From: Candidatus Cryptobacteroides faecipullorum
GTDB lineage: Bacteria; Bacteroidota; Bacteroidia; Bacteroidales; UBA932
NCBI GenBank assembly: GCA_017694885.1
Contig: JADIMH010000015.1
Location: 1-64,000, forward strand
Direction: 5' to 3'
Length of the DNA: 64,000 bases
The notes under the pieces were generated by a model, which was given only the letters and a program-made list of their open reading frames with translations, did no database searches and had not been told where the DNA came from. This document shows, in pieces, positions 52,496 through 62,250 of this stretch. The translations under genes and the position numbers were made by a program. Every line of letters begins with the position of its first letter. Within the stretch, counting starts at the first letter, position 1.

Positions 52496-54754
52496 ATGAG
52501 ATCAAATATTAAAAGCATATTGGCGGCGACTGTCCTGGCAGTCCTGGCTGTCGCCGGCTGCAAGAAGGGGCCGCAGATGCCTATGTCTACGCTGGATCTG
52601 GGACTTGAAAGCATAATAGCTCCTCATATGGGGGCCGAATATACGGTGAGTGTAAACAGCAATACTTCGTGGGAGGTGCTTTCTTCCGATGAATCCTGGA
52701 TAGCTTCTTCAGTGGAAGAATTCGTGGGAACTGCCGACCTGACCATAAGGATCGGCGCGAATGAAGGGGAGGAACGCACCGCCGTAATTACGATAAAGGC
52801 CAAAGACGGAAGCCTCGAAAGGGAACTGCCGGTAGTGCAGGCCGGCAAATCTGCCGAAGGCTATATTTCCGTAAGTGCGCTCAGGGCCCTTGAAAACCCT
52901 GAAGGGGAATATACGATCAGCGGAAACGATGCCAAGGTCAAAGGGTTTGTCGTTACCGACGCCATTTGCGGCAACTGGTTTGAAAATTCCATTGCCATAG
53001 AAGATTCCTTTACCGGGGATGAATCCGGTATAAACGTGGAAGTGACCGGGGATTTCACCGCACTGTCTTTCGGAGACGAGATTTCTGTCCCTCTTGAAGG
53101 CGCGGTCCTTGGCCGCAATGACAGCGGATACCTTACGCTGACTGTTTCCTCGATGCCTCAGAAGACGGAAACTACTCCTGTGGATGTGGCTCCTCTGACT
53201 GTCGATTATGCGGCGTTGAGGTCAGGGGAGTACGAGTCCATGTATGTGAGCGTGGAGGATTTCCAGGTGGTGCAGGAAAGCATAGGCGGTACATGGGCGG
53301 TGTCCCCGCGTTTTGAAAATGCGGATGGGAACCGTATCGTGATGCCTGTATCTGAAAATGCGACATTTGCTTCCATTTCATACAATGAGGGCGTCGGGAC
53401 CGTAAGCGGAATCGCAGGACCGGCAGGCAACGAGCCTGAACTCAGGCCCGTCAATCTGGACCGTATAGATCTGTCCTTGATGCGTATCGGTGTGAAACCT
53501 GGTATCAGGGAACTGCCGTATGTATTCCCGTTCTACTGTTACGAACAGACTAATGAAAAGCCTAAATATCTGAAATACAATAAACTGTCCTACAATGCAT
53601 CGACTCATCTGGTGTCCGGTGTGATTGCCGAGGAGCTGGATGTGACGGTCGGGGCATATCTCGAAATGACAGTATACGGCAAGGAAGCGAGCAATATCTA
53701 CGGGCCGAACTATTGGGCCGAGCAAGGCGCGCATGACAATATCAATGCATCCAGCTTCGTCTCTCTGGACAACGGCAAGACACCGCCTGCGGCAGAATGC
53801 GGATTCTGGCTTACCGTTCCGTTACAGATGGATATGCCTGCTGATTTCAATGTATCCTTCGGCCTGTGCGGCGCAGGCGACTGGGCGCTTAGCGACTGGG
53901 CTTTGGCCTATTCTGCCGACAAGCAGTCATGGACAGAAGCCGGAAGGGTAAGGATCGAGAGGGTCACTGCAGGCGGAAGCTATTATTTCTACTATACTTT
54001 GCCTGTCCATCTCGATGCTCCGATATTGTCCGGAAACAACCTTTATCTTAAGCTTACCCCGCAGGGAAGCAGGTCCATCAGCGGCTCCAATACTGCAGAC
54101 GGACACGGCAGCAGCTGCAGGATCAGGCTGCATTCCGCCATTGTCATTTCACATGAAGCCGAAGGGGAAACATATGTCCCTTCCGATGCGGTATATTTCC
54201 AGCCGTTCGACAAGCTCACTGCAGGAATGGACTATTTCATCGGAGAGAAGCTCGGAGCTTTCGCTAACTACTGCGCAGCCGGGATTGAAGACTGGAGTGA
54301 AGACCAGTCCCAGGGCATGACAGGAGAAAAGGTCATGGAACGCCCGGGTTATGCCCAGATAGGCTATGCCAATACCGAGACCCCGTCCGGCAGGGAGGAC
54401 TACTCCAACGAAGTCGGTCAGCTTACCACTCCTGCACTGGGAGAAGCCGGAGACTTCACCCTTTCATTCAAGGCGGCGGCGTACAGGTCTCCTGCCATAA
54501 GGGCCAACTGCGATACAGGGACTCCTGATGTCGGTAATCCAGACATTACGGAGGCCGTAGTGGAGATCCTTGGCGGAGGTACCGTCAACGGCGGCACTAC
54601 GGCTACCGTAACAGGTCTTCCTGTCGACGGCTTCGCTACATTCACCCTGTCCATCGAAGGGGCTACCGCAGATACCAGGATCAGGTTTACCAGCGCACCT
54701 GCAGAAGGCCAGTTCTCAAGGTGGTTTATAGATGATATCCTTGTAACAAAGTAA
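52496..54754 (+). CDS. Surface lipoprotein with BACON and DUF5689-like parts
   Basis: 752 residues. Signal with AVAGC, Cys 22. Residues ~35-118 look like a BACON domain (YTVSVNSNTSWEVLSSDESWIASS, then ITIKAKDGSLERELPVVQAG). The next part (~120-230: YTISGNDAKVKGFVVTDAICGNWFENSIAIEDSFTG) is the OB-fold-like DUF5689 pattern, and the rest is a set of beta-rich modules ending in FSRWFIDDILVTK, a choice-of-anchor/jelly-roll-like end. Likely a glycan- or nucleic-acid-binding surface protein of this locus. Follows susD by 11 bp. Confidence 0.8.
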   Translation: MRSNIKSILAATVLAVLAVAGCKKGPQMPMSTLDLGLESIIAPHMGAEYTVSVNSNTSWEVLSSDESWIASSVEEFVGTADLTIRIGANEGEERTAVITIKAKDGSLERELPVVQAGKSAEGYISVSALRALENPEGEYTISGNDAKVKGFVVTDAICGNWFENSIAIEDSFTGDESGINVEVTGDFTALSFGDEISVPLEGAVLGRNDSGYLTLTVSSMPQKTETTPVDVAPLTVDYAALRSGEYESMYVSVEDFQVVQESIGGTWAVSPRFENADGNRIVMPVSENATFASISYNEGVGTVSGIAGPAGNEPELRPVNLDRIDLSLMRIGVKPGIRELPYVFPFYCYEQTNEKPKYLKYNKLSYNASTHLVSGVIAEELDVTVGAYLEMTVYGKEASNIYGPNYWAEQGAHDNINASSFVSLDNGKTPPAAECGFWLTVPLQMDMPADFNVSFGLCGAGDWALSDWALAYSADKQSWTEAGRVRIERVTAGGSYYFYYTLPVHLDAPILSGNNLYLKLTPQGSRSISGSNTADGHGSSCRIRLHSAIVISHEAEGETYVPSDAVYFQPFDKLTAGMDYFIGEKLGAFANYCAAGIEDWSEDQSQGMTGEKVMERPGYAQIGYANTETPSGREDYSNEVGQLTTPALGEAGDFTLSFKAAAYRSPAIRANCDTGTPDVGNPDITEAVVEILGGGTVNGGTTATVTGLPVDGFATFTLSIEGATADTRIRFTSAPAEGQFSRWFIDDILVTK

Positions 54755-54768
54755 AATATCCGAGTAAA

Positions 54769-55695
54769 ATGAAAAAAATGACATTTCTTATATCAGCTCT
54801 TTTCATGGGTCTGGCCGCAGCAGGATGCGGCAAGACCCTGGACAACGCCGATTTTGTCGAAGGCTATGAGTATCCGGACGAACCTGTCGATGTGCCGGGC
54901 GGCGAAATCGAGCCTGATGAAATTGCAGACAATCAGGTGAAGGTGATTTCTTTCAACATGAGGACAGGAGGAGCGGACAACGGTACGCAGAATGCCTGGG
55001 CCATCCGCTGCGAAGGCATTCCTGCCATGATGGAGAAAGAGAATCCGACGGTAATGGGAGTCCAGGAAGCGCTCGGATATCAGCTCAGTTTCGTTACGGA
55101 CAATGTTCCCGGTTATGATTACTACGGTGTAGGCAGGGATGACGGCGGCAGTTCCGGGGAGACCATGGCCATTTTCTACAAGACCGATGTCGTCGAGCTC
55201 GGAGACCATGGAACCTTCTGGCTCAGCGAGACTCCCGACAAGGTTTCCTATGGATGGGATGCCAAATACAGGAGGACTGCGACATGGGCGTTCTTTACCG
55301 TAAAGGCTACGGGGAAGCGGTTCTTTTACGTCAACACCCACCTCGACAACGAGGGTTCCGAAGCCAGGAAACAGTCTATTGTCCTGATATGCGACAAGAT
55401 GAAGGAGCTTAATCCCAACGGTTATCCTTCTATCCTTACTGCGGATTTCAATTCGACTACCGACAGCGGAATATTCGATCCTTTGAAAACGGAAATGCAG
55501 GATGCCAGGACCGACGCGCCTGTAACGGACCAGTTCGGAACATATAACGGATGGGGTACGACCACTTCTGCCATAGATCATATATTCTATTCGGATTTTA
55601 CTCCGTTGGAATATCACACTATCATGGACAGATGGAACGGAGTGCAGTACCTTTCGGATCATTATCCGATTTCTGCTCTTCTGGAATTCGAATAA
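54769..55695 (+). CDS. Exported endonuclease/exonuclease/phosphatase-family hydrolase, lipoprotein
   Basis: 308 residues. Lipoprotein signal with LAAAGC, Cys 20, then an acidic linker. EEP-domain marks: KVISFNMRTGGADNGTQNAW (~res 62), GVQEALGYQ with the metal-binding Glu (~97), FYVNTHLDNEG (~187) with the catalytic His, ILTADFNS (~222), and YLSDHYPISALLEF (~295) with the last Asp-His pair. The family cleaves phosphodiester or phosphomonoester bonds; in Bacteroidales loci such enzymes often act on phosphorylated or phosphodiester-linked glycans. It is the last gene of the sigma/FecR/SusCD unit. Confidence 0.88.
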   Translation: MKKMTFLISALFMGLAAAGCGKTLDNADFVEGYEYPDEPVDVPGGEIEPDEIADNQVKVISFNMRTGGADNGTQNAWAIRCEGIPAMMEKENPTVMGVQEALGYQLSFVTDNVPGYDYYGVGRDDGGSSGETMAIFYKTDVVELGDHGTFWLSETPDKVSYGWDAKYRRTATWAFFTVKATGKRFFYVNTHLDNEGSEARKQSIVLICDKMKELNPNGYPSILTADFNSTTDSGIFDPLKTEMQDARTDAPVTDQFGTYNGWGTTTSAIDHIFYSDFTPLEYHTIMDRWNGVQYLSDHYPISALLEFE

Positions 55696-55721
55696 AGCCT
55701 TTATCGGGCTGACAAAGACAG

Positions 55722-55753
55722 GAGACGGCCGGAAGTCCATTCCGGCCGTCTTT
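55722..55753 (+). terminator. Terminator of the SusCD locus
   Basis: AGACGGCCGGAA pairs with TTCCGGCCGTCT around GTCCA, followed by TTCCC. Confidence 0.85.
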
Positions 55754-55784
55754 CCCTGTTAAAGGGGAGGCGATGCGCGCTTCT

Positions 55785-55816
55785 CTTGTTTTTGACAAAT
55801 TGATTTGCTATCTTTA
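55785..55816 (+). promoter_or_regulatory. Promoter of hppA
   Basis: CTTG at 55785-55788, 20 bp spacer, TATCTTTA at 55809-55816; one mismatch in each box to the Bacteroidota consensus. Confidence 0.45.
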
Positions 55817-55873
55817 AAAGATTTTTATTCCGGCCATTATTTATTAATAACTAATAACCACAGTCTGTTTTTT

Positions 55874-58072
55874 ATGACAAATCTATTCTATCTGGTCCCG
55901 GTAGCGTCAATAGTCGCGCTCGGATTCGCCTGGCTATTCTTCCATCAGATGATGAAGGAGAGCGAAGGCACAGTCACCATGAAGGAAATCGCCCTTTATG
56001 TGAGGAAGGGGGCGATGGCCTATCTGAAACAGCAGTATAAGGTCGTTACTATCGTCTTCGTGATCCTCGCTGCCTTCTTCGCTGTCCTTGCCTATGGTTT
56101 CGGGGTGCAGAATCCGTGGGTCCCGTTCGCATTCCTTACCGGAGGATTCTTTTCCGGGCTTGCCGGTTTCATCGGTATGAAAACAGCCACATATGCATCC
56201 GCAAGGACTGCCAATGCCGCCATGAGATCCCTTAATTCCGGTCTCAAGCTGGCATTCCGTTCAGGGGCAGTCATGGGACTTACCGTTGTGGGGCTGGGAC
56301 TTCTGGATATTTCCGTATGGTATCTTGTCCTGGATCATTTCATAGATGCGACAGGTCCTCAGAAACTGGTGGTCATCACTACTACGATGCTGACCTTCGG
56401 TATGGGAGCTTCTACCCAGGCTCTTTTCGCCCGAGTCGGCGGAGGTATCTATACCAAGGCTGCCGATGTCGGTGCAGATCTGGTCGGTAAAGTCGAGGCC
56501 GGCATCCCTGAAGACGACCCTCGCAATCCTGCGACCATCGCCGACAATGTTGGCGACAATGTAGGCGATGTAGCCGGTATGGGCGCTGACCTGTATGAAT
56601 CCTACTGCGGATCCATACTTGCTACTACGGCCCTTGGAGCATCCGCCTTCTACGGTTTCGGGGAAGACCTGCAGCTCAAGGCCGTATTCGCTCCTATGAT
56701 CATCGCTGCGGTGGGAGTCATCCTTTCCATAATAGGCATCTATACTGTCCGCACGAAGGAAGGGGCCGGAATGAGCCAGCTGCTCAAATCCCTGGGCCTG
56801 GGTACAAATCTCAGTGCCGCCCTGATTGCAGTAGCGACTTTCGGCGTACTTTATCTTCTGGATCTGCCGAACTGGCTGGGGATTTCATTCTCGGTGATCG
56901 TCGGGCTTCTGGCCGGGGTCATCATAGGCCAGTCGACCGAATATTATACTTCGCATTCTTATAAACCTACTCAAAAGCTCGCGGAAAGCTCCCAGACAGG
57001 TCCTGCGACCGTCATTATATCAGGTATAGGCCTGGGTATGATTTCTACGGCTATTCCGGTAATCACCATTGCGATAGCGATTCTTCTCTCATATCTGTGC
57101 GCCATCAATTTCGATATGGCCAACATGCTTACTGCGGAAAATCTCAGCCTCGGCCTGTACGGAATCGGAATTTCGGCAGTCGGCATGCTTTCGACTCTCG
57201 GTATCACGCTTGCGACCGATGCCTACGGACCTATAGCCGATAATGCCGGAGGTAATGCCCAGATGAGCGAGCTTGACCCTGAGGTCCGCCGCCGCACCGA
57301 TATTCTCGATGCCCTTGGCAATACGACTGCGGCTACAGGAAAAGGATTCGCGATCGGTTCCGCCGCCCTTACGGCCCTTGCCCTGCTGGCTTCTTATATC
57401 GAAGAGATAAAGATCGGTCTCGAGCATATAGGCCAGACCGTAATAGAGGTGGCCGGCGAGGCTGTAAATGTAGCGGAGGCCACGATTCCTGACCTGATGG
57501 CCTATTATGACGTGAACCTGATGAATCCTACCGTCCTGGTCGGCGTATTCATCGGCGCCATGATGTCGTTCCTTTTCTGCGGACTGACCATGAATGCCGT
57601 AGGACGTGCGGCGCAGAAGATGGTAGCTGAGGTCCGCCGTCAGTTCCGCGAGATCAAAGGCATACTTACCCGCGAGGCTGTCCCTGACTATGCACGTTGC
57701 GTGGAAATTTCGACCAAGGGAGCGCAGCATGAGATGCTTGTCCCTTCTCTGATAGCCATCATCGTTCCTGTGGTAGTGGGACTTGTGCTCGGAGTGGCCG
57801 GTGTCATGGGACTTCTTATCGGCGGTCTGGGCTCCGGATTCGTTCTTGCGATATTCATGGCGAATTCCGGCGGAGCATGGGACAATGCCAAGAAATATGT
57901 CGAGGAAGGCAACCTCGGAGGAAAGAATTCCGAATGCCATAAGGCAACCGTTGTTGGTGATACGGTAGGCGATCCGTTCAAAGACACCTCCGGACCTTCC
58001 CTGAATATCCTTATCAAGCTGATGAGCATGGTGTCTATAGTCATGGCTGGACTTACGGTATGGATTCACTGA
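55874..58072 (+). CDS. hppA: Membrane-bound pyrophosphatase, K+-dependent type
   Basis: 732 residues from the ATG at 55874; a TTG-initiated frame starts earlier, inside the promoter. Sixteen or so membrane segments. The pyrophosphate site is plain: [20 protein letters not shown] (~res 196) and [20 protein letters not shown] (~225-245). NTTAATGKG (~res 480) has Ala where K+-independent enzymes have Lys, so it should need K+. It splits PPi to pump Na+ or H+ out of the cytosol; which ion cannot be told with confidence. Confidence 0.94.
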   Translation: MTNLFYLVPVASIVALGFAWLFFHQMMKESEGTVTMKEIALYVRKGAMAYLKQQYKVVTIVFVILAAFFAVLAYGFGVQNPWVPFAFLTGGFFSGLAGFIGMKTATYASARTANAAMRSLNSGLKLAFRSGAVMGLTVVGLGLLDISVWYLVLDHFIDATGPQKLVVITTTMLTFGMGASTQALFARVGGGIYTKAADVGADLVGKVEAGIPEDDPRNPATIADNVGDNVGDVAGMGADLYESYCGSILATTALGASAFYGFGEDLQLKAVFAPMIIAAVGVILSIIGIYTVRTKEGAGMSQLLKSLGLGTNLSAALIAVATFGVLYLLDLPNWLGISFSVIVGLLAGVIIGQSTEYYTSHSYKPTQKLAESSQTGPATVIISGIGLGMISTAIPVITIAIAILLSYLCAINFDMANMLTAENLSLGLYGIGISAVGMLSTLGITLATDAYGPIADNAGGNAQMSELDPEVRRRTDILDALGNTTAATGKGFAIGSAALTALALLASYIEEIKIGLEHIGQTVIEVAGEAVNVAEATIPDLMAYYDVNLMNPTVLVGVFIGAMMSFLFCGLTMNAVGRAAQKMVAEVRRQFREIKGILTREAVPDYARCVEISTKGAQHEMLVPSLIAIIVPVVVGLVLGVAGVMGLLIGGLGSGFVLAIFMANSGGAWDNAKKYVEEGNLGGKNSECHKATVVGDTVGDPFKDTSGPSLNILIKLMSMVSIVMAGLTVWIH

Positions 58073-58141
58073 TTAAAGTAGTATATCCATGCGATAAAAT
58101 TTATTATTATATTTGTGGAATATATTAAAATTCTTTAAGAT

Positions 58142-60058
58142 ATGAAACACTTTTCCTTACCGAAAGACGGAGGTCTGATCGAGGCCGGGCTTCCTAAAGA
58201 TATACTTCATAGCTATGAGAAGATCCCTGCAGAGATATTCGAGGAATCGGATGATGCAAGCGAGGCGATAGCCGGGATTATCGTTTCAGCGATCAAGGAG
58301 CATACCGGCGGGGTTTTCAGGCTCGGACTGACCACGGGGGCTACTCCGGTAACGCTTTACAGGGAACTTGTCCGCTTGTATAATGAAAAGAAAGTTTCTT
58401 TTGCGGATGTGGAGGTTTTCAGCATAGATGAATATTATCCGGCACTTGCAGCCGGAAGCCAAAGCAGGAACCATCGTCTCCATGATGAGTTCCTCAATCA
58501 GGTCGATGTAAAGAAAGAGAACATCCATATTCCTGACGGTAAAGGACATGAGGACAATATTACTGAGTATTGCGCAGCTTTCGACAAGGCGGCTTCAGGA
58601 CTTGATCTCCTGGTGATGGGCGTGGGCGAACAGGGACAGGTCGGATTCAATGAAGCCGGCTCCCTGGACAAGAGCCGTACAAGGGTAGTCCAGCTTTCAT
58701 ACAAGTCCAGGAAGGCCCAGGCAAAGAATTTCAACGGAGACATGATTGCTACGCCTAAGGCTGCCATTACAATGGGAATATCCACCATGCTCAGTGCCAA
58801 GCGCGTGATTCTTATGGCATGGGGAGAGGACAAGGCCAATGCAGTGCATGATATCGTCGAGGGTCCTATAAATCCAGCATGCCCTGCATCCTGGCTCCAG
58901 TTCCATGACAATATCAGCATATATGTGGACGAAAACTCCGGCAGTCTTCTTTCAAGGGTAGTCGCCCCTTGGCTTGTCGGACCGTGCGAATGGACTCCGA
59001 AGTTTGTACGCAAGGCTGTAGTATGGCTGTGCGAGACGGTCCATAAACCGATACTCAAGCTCCAGCACCAGGATTATATCGAGAATTCTCTCGGCGAGCT
59101 GCTTGAGCAGAAAGGTCCGTATGACAAGATCAATATCGATGTGTTCAATGACCTGCAGCATACCATCACGGGCTGGCCCGGCGGCAAACCGAACGCAGAC
59201 GACAGTACAAGGCCGGTTCCGTCCAAGCCGTTCCCTAAAAGGGTCGTTGTATTCTCGCCGCATCCGGACGATGATGTGATATCGATGGGCGGTACGTTCA
59301 TCCGTCTTGTAGAGAACGGCCATGATGTCCATGTGGCTTATGAGACATCAGGCAATGTCGCAGTCCATGATGATGTTGTGCTTCAGCATATGGATACGGC
59401 TCATGAGCTTGGTTTCGCAGACAAATTCGATGAAGTGAAATCCTTAATCGCGACCAAGAAGCCGGGCGAGCCGGAGCCTCGTGCCCTTCTTGATATCAAG
59501 GCCGCTATCCGCCGTGCGGAGGCAAGGGCAGCTGTCCGGTCGTTCGGACTGAATGAAAATACCAATGCCCATTTCCTCAACCTTCCGTTCTATGAAACTG
59601 GAGGCATCAAGAAAGGCCAGAGGACACAGAAGGATATAGACATCATCATCGGCCTTCTCCAGAAGATAAAGCCTCATCAGATCTACCTTGCAGGAGACCT
59701 GGCCGACCCGCATGGAACCCACAGGGTATGTACGGAGGCTGTGCTTGAGGCTCTGCACCAGCTCAAGGATGAAGCTTGGCTGAAGAAGTGCCATGTATGG
59801 CTTTACAGAGGCGCATGGATGGAGTGGGAGCTCGGCAGGGTGGATATGGCGGTTCCTCTAAGTCCGGACGAGCTTATCAAGAAACGTCATGCCATTTACA
59901 GACATGTATCCCAGAAGGATATCGTTCCGTTCCCTGGCGATGACCCTCGTGAGTTCTGGCAGAGGGCAGAGGACCGTACCCAGAATACGGCTCGCCTTTA
60001 CAACGATCTCGGCATGGCCGAGTATCAGGCAATCGAAGTGTTCGTAAAACTTTTCTGA
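58142..60058 (+). CDS. NagB-like/PIG-L (LmbE) deacetylase fusion with atypical active site
   Basis: 638 residues. N-terminal ~280 residues follow glucosamine-6-phosphate deaminase: LGLTTGATPVTLYRELV, VFSIDEYY with the conserved Asp, and MGVGEQGQVGFNEAGS (~res 160-173). In true NagB this reads GxGxDGHIAFNEPxS; here the catalytic Asp and His are both Gln. The Glu is kept. The C-terminal part (~res 365-560) is PIG-L-like: VVFSPHPDDDVISMGG with the zinc-binding His and Asp pair, and GDLADPHGTHRVCTEAV. So a sugar deacetylase domain is joined to a deaminase-like domain of doubtful deaminase activity. Single gene with its own terminator. Confidence 0.85.
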   Translation: MKHFSLPKDGGLIEAGLPKDILHSYEKIPAEIFEESDDASEAIAGIIVSAIKEHTGGVFRLGLTTGATPVTLYRELVRLYNEKKVSFADVEVFSIDEYYPALAAGSQSRNHRLHDEFLNQVDVKKENIHIPDGKGHEDNITEYCAAFDKAASGLDLLVMGVGEQGQVGFNEAGSLDKSRTRVVQLSYKSRKAQAKNFNGDMIATPKAAITMGISTMLSAKRVILMAWGEDKANAVHDIVEGPINPACPASWLQFHDNISIYVDENSGSLLSRVVAPWLVGPCEWTPKFVRKAVVWLCETVHKPILKLQHQDYIENSLGELLEQKGPYDKINIDVFNDLQHTITGWPGGKPNADDSTRPVPSKPFPKRVVVFSPHPDDDVISMGGTFIRLVENGHDVHVAYETSGNVAVHDDVVLQHMDTAHELGFADKFDEVKSLIATKKPGEPEPRALLDIKAAIRRAEARAAVRSFGLNENTNAHFLNLPFYETGGIKKGQRTQKDIDIIIGLLQKIKPHQIYLAGDLADPHGTHRVCTEAVLEALHQLKDEAWLKKCHVWLYRGAWMEWELGRVDMAVPLSPDELIKKRHAIYRHVSQKDIVPFPGDDPREFWQRAEDRTQNTARLYNDLGMAEYQAIEVFVKLF

Positions 60059-60083
60059 TCACTCTAACCCTCTATATATATGG

Positions 60084-60125
60084 TGCAGACCCGGCGGAAA
60101 TCTTTCGCCGGGTCTGTCTTTTTTA
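60084..60125 (+). terminator. Terminator of the NagB-like/PIG-L gene
   Basis: GCAGACCCGGCG and CGCCGGGTCTGT arms around a short loop, followed by CTTTTTT. Confidence 0.9.
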
Positions 60126-60133
60126 TGATTTTG

Positions 60134-62158
60134 TTATCTGGTTACAGGGAATTCGCTGATTCTCAATGTGGTGCATCCGTACGGAATGAGTGTTATCCTT
60201 TCTTCGGATGTCGGCGTATAGATCGGAGAATAAGGAAGAGGTCCGGCATCTTCTCCGTATTTGGTCCACATCGGGAGCTGTTTGGCCGGAATGCTTATGG
60301 AAACAGGTGCGCATTCTTCATTCCAGAACCATGATTTCCCGAGTTTTGCAGAGTCAACGGCGACCTTGCATTCCTGACCTGGATCCCATATCGCTTTTTC
60401 CGGGATGCCATAGTTCCAAGTATCGTCTGACCTTATTTCATAGTATCCTTCTCCGAACCAATCCTGTTCCTCCTCGGGGAACTCTTTCCATTCCCATTCG
60501 CCGAAAAGAGGAAGCGCATATACCAGAGGACCTCTTTCTACAGCGACCGAATTTTCGTGCCAGTGGGATGTACTTGTCTTCATCGGAAGTTCGAGCCGGA
60601 GGATATCTCCGTCCTGCCACTCGCGTTCGATAAGTACGGTTCCGTCTTCCGTGCCGGTTTCGATGGCTTTCCCGTTAAGGGAGACCGACGGGGACTGGCA
60701 CCACTGCGGGATCCTGAGCCGGAAAGGGAATCTTTCGGGCTTTTTCCCTTTCATGTTCACGGTGAAAGACAGTACTCCGTCCATAGGGTATGACGTTTCT
60801 TCGGTAATGGTAACTTCACGTCCGCTTCCCACTTCCACAGTTACCGTAGAGGGGGCGTAGACCATGGCTGCTACACCTTTGTCCGGTGTCGCATACCAGA
60901 GGTGGCAGGTGAATTTCGGCCAGCCCTGGTGCATGTTGGAGTAGCAGCACGGATAGCCGGAAAGGCTTCCGAATACGACATCCGTTCCGGAGTGTTCATC
61001 GTTTACATAGAAGTTCCTGTGGGCCCTGACGGCTGCTATCTGGTTCGGCTGCTGGAAGTACTGTTTATACATGAAATCGTCTGAAATCTGGGACGGCAAG
61101 GCATTGAAGGCGATGCGTTCCAGGTGGTCGGCATAGCGGATATCCCCTGTGATGCCGAGCATCTTTTCAAGAGAGAACATCAGTTCAACCGCCGAGCACA
61201 GTTCCGATCCCTGGACAGGAGAACTGCCGTGCAGGTTTTCATCTCCTCCGAACATGCCCTGCGGCTGTCCGTGCAGCAGTCTCATGTCTTTGAGACCTTG
61301 GTTTACGGCGTCAAGGTATTTTTTATCCGGGTGCTGCTGATAATATATTACCGGTTCCTTGAGTCCCTGGGCCAGATTGACGCAATGGATTGATCCCAGA
61401 TGTTTCAGGCCTTCATCTACAGTGAAATATGACGTAAAGTCGAATCCTTGCGAGTGCAGCAGATCTGCCAGATCGAGCAGGAAGCGGTCTCCTGTTATGT
61501 TATAGAGCCAGTAAACCGCCATGAGATTGTCGGCCACTCGGTATCTCGCCCAGAAAGTCCAGTGTCCTAAAGGCTTCTCCGGCAGGGTCTTGAGCTGGTA
61601 CTGGAAATACCGCGTCATGAAATCTATGACACGGCTGTCCTGTGTCGCCGAATAGTATTGCTGGAGAATCTTCAGGACCACCATTCTCGGCCACCAGTCT
61701 GCGGAGTTGTCCCGCTGCAGTCCGTATTCGTATGGGAAGTCTTTGGCCGGCCCGAAATATCCGCTTTCCTGCTGGCTGGAAAGAGCCCATTCTATCCATG
61801 GCTGCACCTTCTTTTTCAGGTTCCCGTCATCGAGGATATAGGCCAGCGGCAGCAGACCGTCTATCCAGTACGGGCCTCTTTCCCACTGGTCTCCGTCCCC
61901 TCCGAGCCATCCGTTGCGCTCCCCCATGACCTGAGGGTAGAGCTCGTCCATATGCCCTGTAGCGCCTTCAGCCTGGCGCAAGAGCATTTCCTTAAGCCAG
62001 CCTTCGGCTTTTATCGCCCCTACGGGCAGTTCGATATACGGTACAGGAGCCAGAGGCGTCCTGTTACCCTGATAAAGTGCGGCATCCTGAGCGTTCATCC
62101 TGGTGCCGAGGATTGTTGCGGCGAGAGCGCAGAACAGATAGAGATGTCTTGCTTTCAT
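60134..62158 (-). CDS. GH127-family beta-L-arabinofuranosidase-like enzyme
   Basis: 674 residues. Signal peptide MKARHLYLFCALAATILGTRMNAQ, no lipobox, so secreted to the periplasm. (alpha/alpha)6-barrel signs: GWLGGDGDQWERGPYWIDGLLPLAY near the start. The zinc site of this family is visible as GSELCSAVELMFS (E and C, ~res 318) and GYPCCYSNMHQGW (~res 403). In the known enzymes one of these Cys residues is the nucleophile. The C-terminal part (~450-674) is a beta-sandwich. Family is secure, but GH127-like proteins also hydrolyse other sugars, so the substrate is open. Confidence 0.88.
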   Translation of the reverse strand: MKARHLYLFCALAATILGTRMNAQDAALYQGNRTPLAPVPYIELPVGAIKAEGWLKEMLLRQAEGATGHMDELYPQVMGERNGWLGGDGDQWERGPYWIDGLLPLAYILDDGNLKKKVQPWIEWALSSQQESGYFGPAKDFPYEYGLQRDNSADWWPRMVVLKILQQYYSATQDSRVIDFMTRYFQYQLKTLPEKPLGHWTFWARYRVADNLMAVYWLYNITGDRFLLDLADLLHSQGFDFTSYFTVDEGLKHLGSIHCVNLAQGLKEPVIYYQQHPDKKYLDAVNQGLKDMRLLHGQPQGMFGGDENLHGSSPVQGSELCSAVELMFSLEKMLGITGDIRYADHLERIAFNALPSQISDDFMYKQYFQQPNQIAAVRAHRNFYVNDEHSGTDVVFGSLSGYPCCYSNMHQGWPKFTCHLWYATPDKGVAAMVYAPSTVTVEVGSGREVTITEETSYPMDGVLSFTVNMKGKKPERFPFRLRIPQWCQSPSVSLNGKAIETGTEDGTVLIEREWQDGDILRLELPMKTSTSHWHENSVAVERGPLVYALPLFGEWEWKEFPEEEQDWFGEGYYEIRSDDTWNYGIPEKAIWDPGQECKVAVDSAKLGKSWFWNEECAPVSISIPAKQLPMWTKYGEDAGPLPYSPIYTPTSEERITLIPYGCTTLRISEFPVTR

Positions 62159-62168
62159 TGTATGCGGT

Positions 62169-62198
62169 TGCCGGGAATTTTGCGGCCCGGCAAATATA
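62169..62198 (-). promoter_or_regulatory. -7 box and leader hairpin of the GH127 gene
   Basis: Minus-strand TATATTTG (complement of 62191-62198) is a full -7 match. A TTGCCGGG / CCCGGCAA hairpin (62169-62192) directly follows it and would sit at the 5' end of the mRNA. Confidence 0.45.
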
Positions 62199-62250
62199 TC
62201 AATTTATTTTTACATAAAGCCGGTTTCACGATACCGGGCCGGCGGCCCGT

